This document shows positions 25,971 through 37,189 of a DNA stretch of 64,000 nt, in pieces. Made by a program: the position numbers and the translations under genes. The notes beneath the pieces are model-generated. The model was not told where the DNA came from and searched no databases. It saw only the letters and a program-made list of their open reading frames with translations. Source of the stretch: Saccharothrix sp. NRRL B-16314 (GTDB taxonomy: Bacteria; Actinomycetota; Actinomycetes; Mycobacteriales; Pseudonocardiaceae). The stretch covers positions 1 to 64,000 of the forward strand of contig NZ_JNXC01000015.1 of assembly GCF_000716595.1 (NCBI RefSeq). The letters are read 5' to 3'. Position 1 is the stretch's first letter. Each line of letters starts with the position of its first letter.

Positions 25971-26435
25971 TCAGGCGGACTTCTCGGCCCGCTGACGCAG
26001 CGCGGTCAGCGCCTTGTCGGCGTGGGCGTTCATGGCGAACTCGGATTTGATGACTTCGATCACGGTCCGGTCGGTGTCGATGACGAACGTGTGCCGCTTC
26101 ACCGGCAGCGGCCCGAGCTTGCGCTTCACGCCGAACCCCTCGGCCACCTCGCCGTCGACGTCGGAGAGCAGCGGGTAGCCGAAGTCGTGCTTGTCGGCGA
26201 ACTCCTTCTGCCGCTCGACCGAGTCGCGGCTGATGCCCACCCGCTGCGCCCCGACCTCGGCGAACTCCGCCGCCAGGTCCCGGAAGTGGCAGCTCTCCGC
26301 GGTGCAGCCGGAGGTCATCGCGGCGGGGTAGAAGAACAGCACCACGGGGCCGTCGGTGAGCAGTTCGGACAGCTTGCGTTGCGTCCCGTCCTGGTCTGGC
26401 AGGTCGAAGTCGGGTGCCTGGTCGCCGGGCTTCAT
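25971..26435 (-). CDS. bcp: Peroxiredoxin, BCP/PrxQ type
   Basis: A 154-residue thiol peroxidase that reduces hydroperoxides. The active-site segment P-A-A-M-T-S-G-C-T-A-E-S-C holds the peroxidatic Cys44 and the resolving Cys49 five residues later, the PrxQ/BCP two-cysteine arrangement. Reducing power normally comes from thioredoxin. The length is normal for the family. It converges with the TetR gene (10-bp gap) and diverges from the LacI gene. Confidence 0.92.
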   Translation of the reverse strand: MKPGDQAPDFDLPDQDGTQRKLSELLTDGPVVLFFYPAAMTSGCTAESCHFRDLAAEFAEVGAQRVGISRDSVERQKEFADKHDFGYPLLSDVDGEVAEGFGVKRKLGPLPVKRHTFVIDTDRTVIEVIKSEFAMNAHADKALTALRQRAEKSA

Positions 26436-26489
26436 TGATGTCCTTCCGGAGGGTGTCGATCACGTCTCGCAGGGTGCTCGCGACAAGGC

Positions 26490-26501
26490 AACCGTACGGT
26501 T
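26490..26501. promoter_or_regulatory. Candidate LacI-type operator palindrome
   Basis: AACCGTACGGTT is a perfect 12-bp palindrome with a central CG-containing core (GTAC), 35 bp before the LacI-family gene. LacI-family operators are typically short palindromes of this kind, so autoregulation is plausible. Confidence 0.5.
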
Positions 26502-26535
26502 CTCGCTAATCTCGTACCAGGCCGGGAGGTGTGAG

Positions 26536-27468
26536 TTGACGAGCATGTCCGACGTGGCGCGGGCCGCCGGGGTGTCCGCGGCGACGGTGTCGCGCGCGCT
26601 GCGCGGCGAGCCCGGCGTCTCCGAGGCGACCCGCCGGTACGTCACCGAGGTCGCCAAGAAGATGCGGTACGCGATCGCGCGGGACGCGTCCAGCCTCGCG
26701 GGCGGCCGGCGGTACGCCATCGCGGTGCTCACCGCGGACGTCGCGCGCGGCGACCTGCTGGCGGGCGCGGAGGGCGCGCTGCGGCAGGCCGGGTACGACG
26801 TGCTGCTCTACGTGCTCAAGGACACCGACGCGCGCCGGCGGTTCTTCGAGGAGCTGCCGCTGGGCCGGCGGGTGGACGGGGTGCTGGCCCTGTCGGCGCA
26901 CCTCACCGACGCCGAGGACGCCGCGCTCAGGAGCCTGGACGTGCCCGTGGTGTCCGTGCGGGACGAAGACCTGCGTGAGGCGCTGCGGCTCGCCGTCGGC
27001 CACCTCATGGGACTGGGCCACCGGGACGTCGCGCTGGTGCTGGCGGGTGACATCGACGAGTTCTACGACGAGCTCCTCGTCGCCGAGGGACTGTCGGTCC
27101 GTCCGGAGTGGACGCTGTGGTCGTCGTCCACGGTCGCGGGCGGCGAGCAGGTGGTGGACGCGCTGCTCGACGCCGAGCGCCTGCCGACCGCCGTGATCAC
27201 CACCAGCGGCGAGGTGGCCCTGGGCGTGTTCCTGCGGCTGCGCCGCGACGGGCGTGACGTGCCCGGCGACGTGTCGATCGTCAGCCTGGAGGGCCCGGAC
27301 CTGGCCCGCGCCGTCGGGATCACCGCGGTCGAGGGCGCCTGGCGGGAACGCGGCGAGCACGCCGTGGACGTGCTGCTGGCCGGTCTGCGCGGCGAGGAGG
27401 ACGCCACCGAGCCGCCCCCGGTGCACCTCGTGGTCCGTGCCTCGACGGGGCCGCGACCGGAGCGCTGA
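26536..27468 (+). CDS. LacI family transcriptional regulator
   Basis: A 310-residue regulator. The N-terminal LacI helix-turn-helix is unmistakable: MSDVARAAGVSAATVSRALR, then the hinge region. The C-terminal half is a periplasmic-binding-protein-like sugar sensor that is a little shorter than usual. The TTG at 26536 is favoured by a GGGAGG site 6 bp upstream; ATG 26545 is an alternative. It lies directly before malQ on the same strand, so it probably controls alpha-glucan metabolism (MalR-like role, inferred from position). Confidence 0.88.
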   Translation: MTSMSDVARAAGVSAATVSRALRGEPGVSEATRRYVTEVAKKMRYAIARDASSLAGGRRYAIAVLTADVARGDLLAGAEGALRQAGYDVLLYVLKDTDARRRFFEELPLGRRVDGVLALSAHLTDAEDAALRSLDVPVVSVRDEDLREALRLAVGHLMGLGHRDVALVLAGDIDEFYDELLVAEGLSVRPEWTLWSSSTVAGGEQVVDALLDAERLPTAVITTSGEVALGVFLRLRRDGRDVPGDVSIVSLEGPDLARAVGITAVEGAWRERGEHAVDVLLAGLRGEEDATEPPPVHLVVRASTGPRPER

Positions 27469-27513
27469 TCACCCGGACGGGTCGTTGACGAAGGGGACGT
27501 CCTGCAACCTTCG

Positions 27514-27530
27514 GGTGACCGGGCGTCACC
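27514..27530. promoter_or_regulatory. Inverted repeat between lacI-type gene and malQ
   Basis: GGTGAC-CGGGC-GTCACC is a perfect 6-bp inverted repeat with a 5-bp spacer in the 103-bp gap before malQ, downstream of a TTGACG (-35-like) hexamer. It could be an operator for the LacI-type regulator, but it differs from the palindrome before that gene. Confidence 0.35.
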
Positions 27531-27571
27531 GGCCTGGCTTCCGACCGGCGGGGAGGGCAAAGCTGTCCGTC

Positions 27572-29473
27572 GTGGACGACGAGCTCGCGGCACTGGCCGA
27601 GGCCCACGGCGTGGCCACCTACTACGAGGACGCGGGACAACGCCGGGCGGACGTCGACCCCGACGTGGTGGTCGCCGTCCTCGCGCAGCTGGACGTGGAC
27701 GCCTCGACGCCGGAGGCGGTGCGCCGCGCGCTCGCCGCGCCCGCGAGACCACCCGGGACGGTCGTCCTGCGCGAGGGTGACGTGCTGGAGGGCACGGGCA
27801 CGGTCGACCTGGAGGACGGCGGACGGCTGGAGCTGCCCGCCGCGCTCCCGCTCGGCTACCACCGGCTCGGCGACCGCACGGTCATCGTCGCGCCGCGCAA
27901 GCTCCGGCCCGTTCCGCGGTCGTGGGGCTGGATGCTCCAGCTGTACGCGATGCGGTCGGCCGGGTCGTGGGGCATGGGCGACTACGGCGACCTGGCGACG
28001 TTGGCCCGGCGCAGCGCCGCGGAGCTGGGCGCGGGGGTGCTGCTGGTCAACCCGGTGCAGGCGATCAGCCCGACCTCGCCGGTCGAGCGGTCGCCGTACT
28101 CGCCGTCGAGCCGCCGCTTCGCCAACCCCCTCTACCTGCGGCTCTCCGACGTCCCGGCGTACGCGAGCGCCGACCCGGAGACCCGCGCCGAGGTCGACGC
28201 GCTCCGCCCGCCGAACGACACCGAGCTGATCGACTACGACGCGGTGTGGTCGGCCAAGGTGAAGGCGTTGGAACTGCTCTGGCGGCACGAAGGGCGCCGC
28301 GAGCCCCAGGGTGACCTGCTCGACTTCGCCCGGTTCTGCGCGCTCGCCGAGGTGCACGGCCCGGACTGGCGCGAGTGGCCGCCCGAGCAGCGCGACCCGG
28401 CCACGGCCACCGCCGACCCCGAACGGGTCGCGTTCCACGCGTGGCTCCAGGAGCTGTGCGAGCAGCAGCTGGACGCCGCGCGCCGGGCCGCGCACGACGC
28501 GGGCATGCCCGTCGGCGTCGTCCACGACCTGCCGGTGGGCGTGAACCCCGGTGGCGCGGACACGTGGGCGGTGCGCGACGCGTTCGCCGCGGACGTCACG
28601 GTCGGCGCGCCCCCCGACGCGTTCAGCGGGCTGGGACAGGACTGGGGCCTGCCGCCGTGGCGCCCCGACCGGCTCGCCGAGCAGGGCTACGAGCCGTTCC
28701 GGGCCGTCGTGCGCAGCGTGCTGCGGCACGCGGACGGCATCCGCATCGACCACGTGGCGGGCCTGTGGCGGCTGTGGTGGATCCCGCCGGGCGAGCCGCC
28801 CAAGCGCGGCACCTACGTCCACTACGACGAGGACGCGATGCTGGCCGTGCTGACCCTGGAGGCGCACCGCGCGCAAGCGGTCGTGGTGGGGGAGGACCTG
28901 GGCACGATCGAGCCGAGGGTCACCGCGTCGTTGCACGAGCACGGCATCCTCAGCTCGGCGGTGCTGTGGTTCCAGCGCGAGTACGACCTGCCGGACCACC
29001 CGCTGATCCCGCCGGAGAAGTGGACCGCGTCGGCGATGGCCAGCATCTCCACCCACGACCTGCCGACCGTGGCCGGGTTCCTCGCCGCCGAACACGTTCG
29101 GGTGCGAGCCGAGCTTGATCGGTTTGAAGGTCCGGTGGAGGGGGAATTCCGGGCCGCCGAGCGCGAGCGCGGCGAATTGCTCGAACTCCTCAAGCAGGAA
29201 GGCGTGGATGCCGATGACCTGGTTACCGCGTTCCACGCCCTGCTCGCGAAGGCCCGTTCCGTGCTCGTGCTGACATCACCGCAGGATGCGCTGGGGGAGA
29301 CCCGCCAGCCCAACCTGCCCGGCACCACCGACCAGTACCCGAACTGGCGCATCCCGCTGCCCGTCGGGCTCGACGACCTGTTCGCCGATCCGAGGGTGCG
29401 CCGCGTCGCCGCCGTGCTGGCCGAAGGCCGCGCCCCCGGCGAGCCCCGCGCCGAGGACGGTGCCCGGCCGTGA
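27572..29473 (+). CDS. malQ: 4-alpha-glucanotransferase (amylomaltase)
   Basis: A 633-residue GH77 enzyme that transfers alpha-1,4-glucan segments between maltodextrins in the cytoplasm. After an N-terminal domain typical of actinobacterial MalQ, the catalytic barrel shows the Y-G-D-L-A-T-L region, the nucleophile in G-I-R-I-D-H-V, the acid/base Glu in G-E-D-L-G-T and the third Asp in S-T-H-D-L-P-T. The GTG at 27572 is the first plausible start after a GGGGAGGG site. It opens a block with glgX, treY and treZ, consistent with recycling of glycogen and maltodextrin. Confidence 0.93.
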   Translation: MDDELAALAEAHGVATYYEDAGQRRADVDPDVVVAVLAQLDVDASTPEAVRRALAAPARPPGTVVLREGDVLEGTGTVDLEDGGRLELPAALPLGYHRLGDRTVIVAPRKLRPVPRSWGWMLQLYAMRSAGSWGMGDYGDLATLARRSAAELGAGVLLVNPVQAISPTSPVERSPYSPSSRRFANPLYLRLSDVPAYASADPETRAEVDALRPPNDTELIDYDAVWSAKVKALELLWRHEGRREPQGDLLDFARFCALAEVHGPDWREWPPEQRDPATATADPERVAFHAWLQELCEQQLDAARRAAHDAGMPVGVVHDLPVGVNPGGADTWAVRDAFAADVTVGAPPDAFSGLGQDWGLPPWRPDRLAEQGYEPFRAVVRSVLRHADGIRIDHVAGLWRLWWIPPGEPPKRGTYVHYDEDAMLAVLTLEAHRAQAVVVGEDLGTIEPRVTASLHEHGILSSAVLWFQREYDLPDHPLIPPEKWTASAMASISTHDLPTVAGFLAAEHVRVRAELDRFEGPVEGEFRAAERERGELLELLKQEGVDADDLVTAFHALLAKARSVLVLTSPQDALGETRQPNLPGTTDQYPNWRIPLPVGLDDLFADPRVRRVAAVLAEGRAPGEPRAEDGARP

Positions 29474-29579
29474 GGCGCAACGCGCACGGGAAGCGAAACA
29501 CCCACGTCACAGCACGCGGCCCAGCCGCGAGGTATCGTCAAGCCGTCACCCGCGCCATGGTTGGAGGTGGCATTCACCC

Positions 29580-30038
29580 GTGAACACCGAATTGGTGTCC
29601 CGCACCGGGATGGTGCCCGAGCAGAGCACCCCGCACAGCCCGACCCCCCACGGCCCGATCCCGCAGGGGTCGGTCTCGCACAGTCCAGCCCCGCCGAGCC
29701 CGGTTCTCCAGAGCCCTGCCCCGCAGAGCACGGCACCGGAGAGCGCCGCGCACAGCGCCGGCCCGGCGGACGTGCTCGAAGCGGCGGTCGAGCGGGTCCT
29801 CGTGGCGGTCAGGCCGTCGAACCTGGCCGACCCGCTGTCCGGCGCCCGCCACGCCGAGGAATCGCTGCGCGCCGTGCTGCGCCGCACCGACGCGGGGTCG
29901 GACGACGCCTTCACCCAGGCCGTGGCCTGCGCCGAAGCCGCGTGCGAACACCTGCGCTACTGCGAGCTCCAGGAGGCCCGGCTGCTGCTGGTCGCCGCCC
30001 GCGGTCAGCTCGCCAGGTCGCACGACGGCCGGACATGA
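29580..30038 (+). CDS. Hypothetical protein with Pro/Ser-rich N-terminus
   Basis: A 152-residue protein I do not recognise. Residues 15-60 are low-complexity Pro/Ser/His/Gln repeats (PSP, SPAP, HSP units). Residues 60-150 form an Ala/Arg/Leu-rich helical domain with Cys residues near 120-135. The GTG at 29580 follows GGAGGT. It sits between malQ and glgX on the same strand, 49 bp before glgX, so it may belong to the glucan operon. Confidence 0.6.
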   Translation: MNTELVSRTGMVPEQSTPHSPTPHGPIPQGSVSHSPAPPSPVLQSPAPQSTAPESAAHSAGPADVLEAAVERVLVAVRPSNLADPLSGARHAEESLRAVLRRTDAGSDDAFTQAVACAEAACEHLRYCELQEARLLLVAARGQLARSHDGRT

Positions 30039-30087
30039 TCTAGAACGGTACGGGTCGGATCGTCCCAGCTCGTCCCGGAGGAATCCT

Positions 30088-32207
<2,120 letters not shown>

Positions 32208-32211
<4 letters not shown>

Positions 32212-34373
32212 CGGAGCCGTCGACGCCGGCGTCCACCTACCGGATCCAGTTCACGCCCGACTTCACCTTCGCCGACGCCGAAGCGGTGGTCGACTACCTG
32301 GACGCGCTGGGTGTCGGCGCGCTGTACGCCTCACCCGTGCTGGAGGCCGTGCCCGGTTCGACGCACGGCTACGACGTGGTCGACCCGACCCGTGCCCGCG
32401 AGGAGCTGGGCGGCGAAGCGGGCCGGGTCGCGCTGCACAAGGCGCTGAAGCGGGCGGGCCTCGGGTTCGTGCTGGACATCGTGCCCAACCACATGGCGGT
32501 CGGCCACGACGACGCGAACGCGTGGTGGTGGGACGTGCTCCGGCACGGCGAGGACTCGCGGTACGCGGCGTTCTTCGACATCGACTGGGACTCCGGGCCG
32601 CTGCTGCTGCCGTTCGCCGCGGACAAGGCGTCGGAGGAGGAGTACGAGCACTACCGGCTGGTGGACTGGAGGCGCGGCAACTCGGAGCTGAACTACCGGC
32701 GGTTCTTCGACATCACGTCGCTGGCCGCGGTGCGCGTCGAGGACCCCGCGGTGTTCGAGGCGACCCACGGCGAGGTGCTGCGGTGGGTGGCGGCGGGCGA
32801 GGTCACGGGGCTGCGGGTGGACCACCCGGACGGCCTGTCCGACCCCGGCGGGTACGCGCGGCGGCTGAAGGAGCGCTCGGGCGTGTGGCTGGTGGTCGAG
32901 AAGATCCTCGGCGCCGACGAGCGGCTGCCCGCGACCTGGCCGGTCGACGGCACCACCGGCTACGACGCGTTGCGCGAGGTGTGCGGGCTGTTCGTGGACC
33001 CGGCGGGCGAGGCGGGGTTCACCGCGCTGGCCGAGGAGTTCGGCGTGCCGACGGACTTCGCGGCGGTGGAGCATGAGAGCCGTGAGCTGGTCACCCGGAC
33101 GATCCTGCGCGCCGAGATCCGCCGGATCGCCGCCCTGGTGCGCGGCGCCGACCGCGAGCAGGCCGAGCAGGCCGTCGCCGAGGTGATGGTCCACTTCCCG
33201 GTCTACCGCTCCTACCTGCCCGAAGGGCTGGACGCGTGGGAGGCGGCGGTCGGCGCGGCGACGTCGTCGGCGGCGCGGGAGCTGGACCGGCAGGTGCGCG
33301 CCGAGCCGCGCGGTGAGCTGGCCACCCGCGTCCAGCAGACGTCCGGCATGGTGGTCGCCAAGGGCACCGAGGACACCGCGTTCTACCGGTACAGCCGGTT
33401 CGTGGCGCTGAACGAGGTCGGCGGCGCACCTGACCGGTTCGGCGTGCCGCCGGAGGAGTTCCACGCGCGGGCGGCGGCGCGTGAAGCCGGGTACCCGGCG
33501 GCGATGACGGCGTTGTCCACGCACGACACCAAGCGGTCCGAGGACGTGCGGGCGCGGCTCGCGGTGCTGGCCGAGGTGCCCGACGAGTTCGCGGAACTGG
33601 TCCGGCGGTGGACCGCCGCCCACCCGATCGACGAGCCGTCGCTGAACATGCTGGCCTGGCAGTCGCTGGTGGGCGCGTGGCCGATCACGGCCGACCGGAT
33701 GCGCGGCTACCTGGACAAGGCGGCCAAGGAGTCGAAGGTCCGCACCACGTGGATCGACCACGACGAGGAGTTCGAGGCGGCCGTGGCGGCGTGGCCGGAG
33801 CAGGTGCTGGACGGTCCGGTGGCGGCCGAGGTGGCGTCGTTCGTCGACCGGATCGTGGCGCCGGGCTGGTCCAACGCGCTGGGGCAGAAGCTGGTGCAGC
33901 TGACCGCGCCCGGCGTGCCGGACGTGTACCAGGGCACCGAGCTGTGGGACCTGTCGCTGGTCGACCCGGACAACCGCCGGCCGGTGGACTACGAGGTGCG
34001 GCGGCGGCTGCTGGAGCGGATCGAGGACGGCTGGCTGCCGGACGTGGACGACTCGGGCGCGGCCAAGCTGCTCGTCGTGCAGCGCGCGCTGCGGTTGCGC
34101 CGGGAACGCCCCGAGCTGTTCCGCGGCTACCGGCCGTTGGCGGCGTCGGGCGAGGCGGCGTCCCACGTGGTCGCGTTCGAGCGGAACGGCCTGGTGGCGG
34201 TGGCGACCCGGTTGCCGGTGAGGCTGGCGGACGCGGGTGGCTGGGGTGGCACGGTGCTGCCGCTGCCGCCGGGCGAGTGGACCGACGTGCTCACCTCCCG
34301 CCCCGCCGCGCCGCTCGTGGCCGACGTGCTCGATCATTACCCGGTGGCTTTGCTGGTCAGAGGAGATCGGTGA
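32208..34373 (+). CDS. treY: Malto-oligosyltrehalose synthase
   Basis: A 721-residue GH13_26 enzyme that converts the reducing end of maltodextrins into an alpha,alpha-1,1 linkage. Signature segments are [11 protein letters not shown] at the start, I-V-P-N-H-M-A-V, the nucleophile in [10 protein letters not shown], the Glu in V-V-E-K-I-L-G, and [14 protein letters not shown]. The length is slightly below the family norm. The ATG overlaps the glgX stop, and its own stop overlaps the treZ GTG. It works in sequence with TreZ to release trehalose. Confidence 0.95.
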
Positions 34374-36109
34374 CTTTCGCGGTGTGGGCGCCGTCGCACG
34401 AGCGCGTCCGGGTACGGGTCGACGGGCGGGACCACGAGATGTCGGCCGGGGACGGCGGGTGGTGGCACGCGGACGTCCAGGGCCGCGGCTACGCCTTCCT
34501 GCTGGGCGACTCCGACGACGCGCTGCCCGATCCGCGGTCGCGGTGGCAGCCGGACGGGGTGCACGCGGCGTCACGGGTGTACGACCACTCGGCGTTCACG
34601 TGGACCGACCGGTCGTGGACCGGGCGCGGGCTGCCGGGCGCGGTGGTCTACGAGCTGCACATCGGCACGTTCACGGCGGCCGGGACGTTCGACGGCGCGG
34701 TGGAGCGGCTGGACCACCTGGTCGAGCTGGGCGTCACGCACGTCGAGGTGATGCCGGTCAACTCGTTCGACGGCACCGCCGGCTGGGGTTACGACGGCGT
34801 GCTGTGGGGCGCGGTGCACGAGCCGTACGGCGGGCCGGACGGGTTCAAGCGGTTCGTGGACGCGTGCCACGGGCGAGGGCTGGCCGTGCTGCTGGACGTG
34901 GTCTACAACCACCTCGGGCCGTCCGGCGCGTACCTGGACCGGTTCGGACCGTACTTCGCGGGCAGCAACGACTGGGGCCCCGGCCTGAACCTCGACGGCG
35001 AAGGTTCCGACGAGGTGCGCCGGTACGTGGTCGACAACGCGCTCGGCTGGCTGCGGGACTTCCACGTGGACGGGTTGCGGCTGGACGCCGTGCACGCCCT
35101 GGCGGACCGCAGCGCGGTGCACGTGCTGGAGCAGCTGGCCGTCGAGGTGGACGCGCTGTCGGCCGCCGTCGGCCGTCCGCTGACGTTGATCGCCGAGTCC
35201 GACCTGAACGACGCCCGGCTGGTGACCGCGCGGGAGGGCGGCGGGCACGGGCTGCACGCGCAGTGGGCCGACGACCTGCACCACGCGCTGCACGTGGCGT
35301 TGAGCGGTGAGACGTTCGGCTACTACCCGGACTTCGAGGGCGAGCTGGGCCGGACGTTGAGGGACGTGTTCCTCCACGCGGGCACGTGGTCGTCGTTCCG
35401 GGGGCGGCACCACGGCCGTCCGGTGGACCGGCACCGGCTGCCCGGCTACCGGTTCCTCGCCTACCTCCAGAACCACGACCAGGTCGGCAACCGCGCCACC
35501 GGCGACCGGCTGTCGGCGACGGTGTCGTGGCGGCGGCTCGCGGTGGGCGCGGCGATCGTGCTGTGTTCGCCCTACACGCCGATGATCTTCATGGGGGAGG
35601 AGTGGGCGGCGAGCACGCCGTGGCAGTTCTTCGCGTCGTTCCCCGACCCTGAGCTGGCCGAGGCGGTGCGCACGGGGCGGCGGCGCGAGTTCGGCCGGCA
35701 CGGGTGGGGCGAGTCGGAGGTGCCCGACCCGATCGACCCGGAAACCGTGCGCCGGTCCACGCTGCGCTGGGACGAGGTGTCCGAGCCCGGCCACCGGGAG
35801 CTGTTCGACCTGTACCGGGCGTTGATCGCGCTGCGCCGGTCACGGCCAGAACTCGCCGATCCGCGGCTGGACCGGTTCGTGGTGCGGGAAGAGGGGGCGG
35901 TGCTGGTGCTGCACCGGGGTTCGCTGCGGGTGGTGTGCAACCTCGGCGCGGACGCCGAGGTCGGGCTCGACGCCTCGGTGGGCGAGGTGCTGCTGTCCTC
36001 GGTGGGGACGGAGGTGGGGGCGGACGGGCAGGTGCGCCTGCCCGCCGACTCCTTCGCGATCGTCGCGGTCACTCCGCCGGTTCCGGGGTCAGCCAGCCCA
36101 CCTCGGTGA
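34370..36109 (+). CDS. treZ: Malto-oligosyltrehalose trehalohydrolase
   Basis: A 579-residue GH13_10 enzyme that cleaves trehalose from the TreY product. An N-terminal carbohydrate-binding domain (F-A-V-W-A-P-S) precedes the barrel, with the nucleophile in V-D-G-L-R-L-D-A-V-H, the Glu in L-I-A-E-S-D-L-N-D, and L-Q-N-H-D-Q-V-G-N-R. The GTG overlaps the treY stop (GTGA) behind AGGAG. The last 41 bp overlap the 3' end of the opposite-strand ANTAR gene. Confidence 0.95.
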   Translation: MTFAVWAPSHERVRVRVDGRDHEMSAGDGGWWHADVQGRGYAFLLGDSDDALPDPRSRWQPDGVHAASRVYDHSAFTWTDRSWTGRGLPGAVVYELHIGTFTAAGTFDGAVERLDHLVELGVTHVEVMPVNSFDGTAGWGYDGVLWGAVHEPYGGPDGFKRFVDACHGRGLAVLLDVVYNHLGPSGAYLDRFGPYFAGSNDWGPGLNLDGEGSDEVRRYVVDNALGWLRDFHVDGLRLDAVHALADRSAVHVLEQLAVEVDALSAAVGRPLTLIAESDLNDARLVTAREGGGHGLHAQWADDLHHALHVALSGETFGYYPDFEGELGRTLRDVFLHAGTWSSFRGRHHGRPVDRHRLPGYRFLAYLQNHDQVGNRATGDRLSATVSWRRLAVGAAIVLCSPYTPMIFMGEEWAASTPWQFFASFPDPELAEAVRTGRRREFGRHGWGESEVPDPIDPETVRRSTLRWDEVSEPGHRELFDLYRALIALRRSRPELADPRLDRFVVREEGAVLVLHRGSLRVVCNLGADAEVGLDASVGEVLLSSVGTEVGADGQVRLPADSFAIVAVTPPVPGSASPPR

Positions 36110-36629
36110 GCTTCTCGGCCAGCTGCCGACCGGCCAGCGCGACCTGGTCGGCCAGCTGTCTTCGCACCTCGGGTCGGTCGTCACCGGAGTACCGGGCCGC
36201 GTCGTAGGCCGCGACCAGTCGACGTGCCGCGTGCACGACCTCCACGCCGGCCCACTCGTCGGCCCGTGGTGGTTCCGGCTCGACGGGTTCGGCGTGATCG
36301 GCGGTGTGGCCGGGCTCGACGTGGTCTGCGTGCTCTGGGTGTTCTGCGGTCGAGTGCACGGCGCGCACGGCTTGGCGCGGACCCAGTTCGGCGGAGAGGT
36401 CGAGCAGCTTCAGCGCGATGGTGTGCAGCTTCACGTTGTGGTGCTGCGACATCCGCACGAGCAGCTGGAACCCCTCCTGGGGCGTGCAGCCCTGCACGGC
36501 GGCTATCAAACCGGTGGCCTGCCCGATCACGGTGCGCGTCTGCACCGCTTTGCGCAAACCGGCGATCTCGGCCTCCAGGCCGGCGATCCGCGCGGTCAGC
36601 GAATCGTCACGGCCGTTGTCCCCGACCAC
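36069..36629 (-). CDS. ANTAR domain RNA-binding antiterminator-type regulator
   Basis: A 186-residue protein with a short coiled coil (about 11-28) followed by an ANTAR domain (about 30-78: the Q-T-R-T-V-I-G-Q-A-T-G-L-I segment, then Q-E-G-F-Q-L-L-V-R-M-S-Q). The centre is His/Glu/Pro-rich (about 90-125) and the C-terminal helical region is of unknown role. ANTAR domains bind paired RNA hairpins to prevent termination; no receiver or GAF domain is attached. The GTG at 36629 is chosen for its AGAGGAG site. Its 3' end overlaps treZ by 41 bp. Confidence 0.82.
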   Translation of the reverse strand: MVGDNGRDDSLTARIAGLEAEIAGLRKAVQTRTVIGQATGLIAAVQGCTPQEGFQLLVRMSQHHNVKLHTIALKLLDLSAELGPRQAVRAVHSTAEHPEHADHVEPGHTADHAEPVEPEPPRADEWAGVEVVHAARRLVAAYDAARYSGDDRPEVRRQLADQVALAGRQLAEKLTEVGWLTPEPAE

Positions 36630-36943
36630 GGTCGGGCTCCTCTCGCACGTCGGTAACCGGTCAGCCAAGGCCGGCAGTGCGGGAGCGTCCGGACACGCGG
36701 TCGCAGGCACAGGCAAGCCCCCAGCTCTCGCTGACCCCGAGCGCCCTCGCGGGTGCCGGGTGGCTTGCGGCTGGCTTTTCAACCGCGTAGACGATCACCG
36801 TAGTAGAGGGCGGGCGGCCTGGTGAAATTGGAGGGGTTGAGCGGGTCCGGAGAACGCGGGACCGGACCGTCGATCAGGATCGTGACCTGGCCTGATACGT
36901 GCACCGCGACGGGGGTGGCTAGGGGTGCCTTGCAGTCGTCCGA
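36630..36943. other. Long leader/intergenic region, no gene seen
   Basis: This gap between the divergent ANTAR and csbD genes contains no credible gene. On the minus strand it begins with a possible structured leader: AAGCC and GGCTT elements about 50 bases apart (around 36710-36770) could pair. This is of interest because the downstream gene encodes an RNA-binding ANTAR protein, but no defined antiterminator hairpin pair is evident by eye. Confidence 0.35.
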
Positions 36944-36968
36944 GTTTCCCCGTTCGGGTGATGGGTAC
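36944..36968 (+). promoter_or_regulatory. SigB-type stress promoter for csbD-udgX
   Basis: GTTT, a 15-bp spacer and GGGTAC match the actinomycete sigma-B consensus (GNNTN14-16GGGTAC/T). The -10 end lies 39 bp before the csbD ATG. CsbD-type genes are typical general-stress targets, which supports the reading. Confidence 0.65.
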
Positions 36969-37006
36969 TCCGGGACGGCACCGAACGTCTGACGAGAGGA
37001 CCGGTC

Positions 37007-37189
37007 ATGGGTACCGAGGACAAGTTCAGCAACAAGGCTGAAGAGCTCAAGGGCCGGGCGAAGGAAGCGGTCGGCGACGCGACCGACAACGAGCAGTGGC
37101 AGGCCGAGGGGCGCGCCGAGCGGGCGAAGGGCTCGATCAAGCAGGCAGGGGAGAAGGTCAAGGACGCCTTCCGTGACGACAACCGCTAG
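37007..37189 (+). CDS. CsbD-like general stress protein
   Basis: A 60-residue, highly charged and hydrophilic protein of the CsbD family. It shows the N-K-A-E-E-L-K-G-R-A-K-E-A-V-G-D pattern and a second similar half (R-A-E-R-A-K-G-S-I-K-Q-A-G-E-K-V-K-D). These proteins accumulate in general stress; their molecular function is unknown. A GAGAGG ribosome site precedes the ATG. It is preceded by a SigB-type promoter and its 3' end overlaps udgX by 17 bp. Confidence 0.9.
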   Translation: MGTEDKFSNKAEELKGRAKEAVGDATDNEQWQAEGRAERAKGSIKQAGEKVKDAFRDDNR

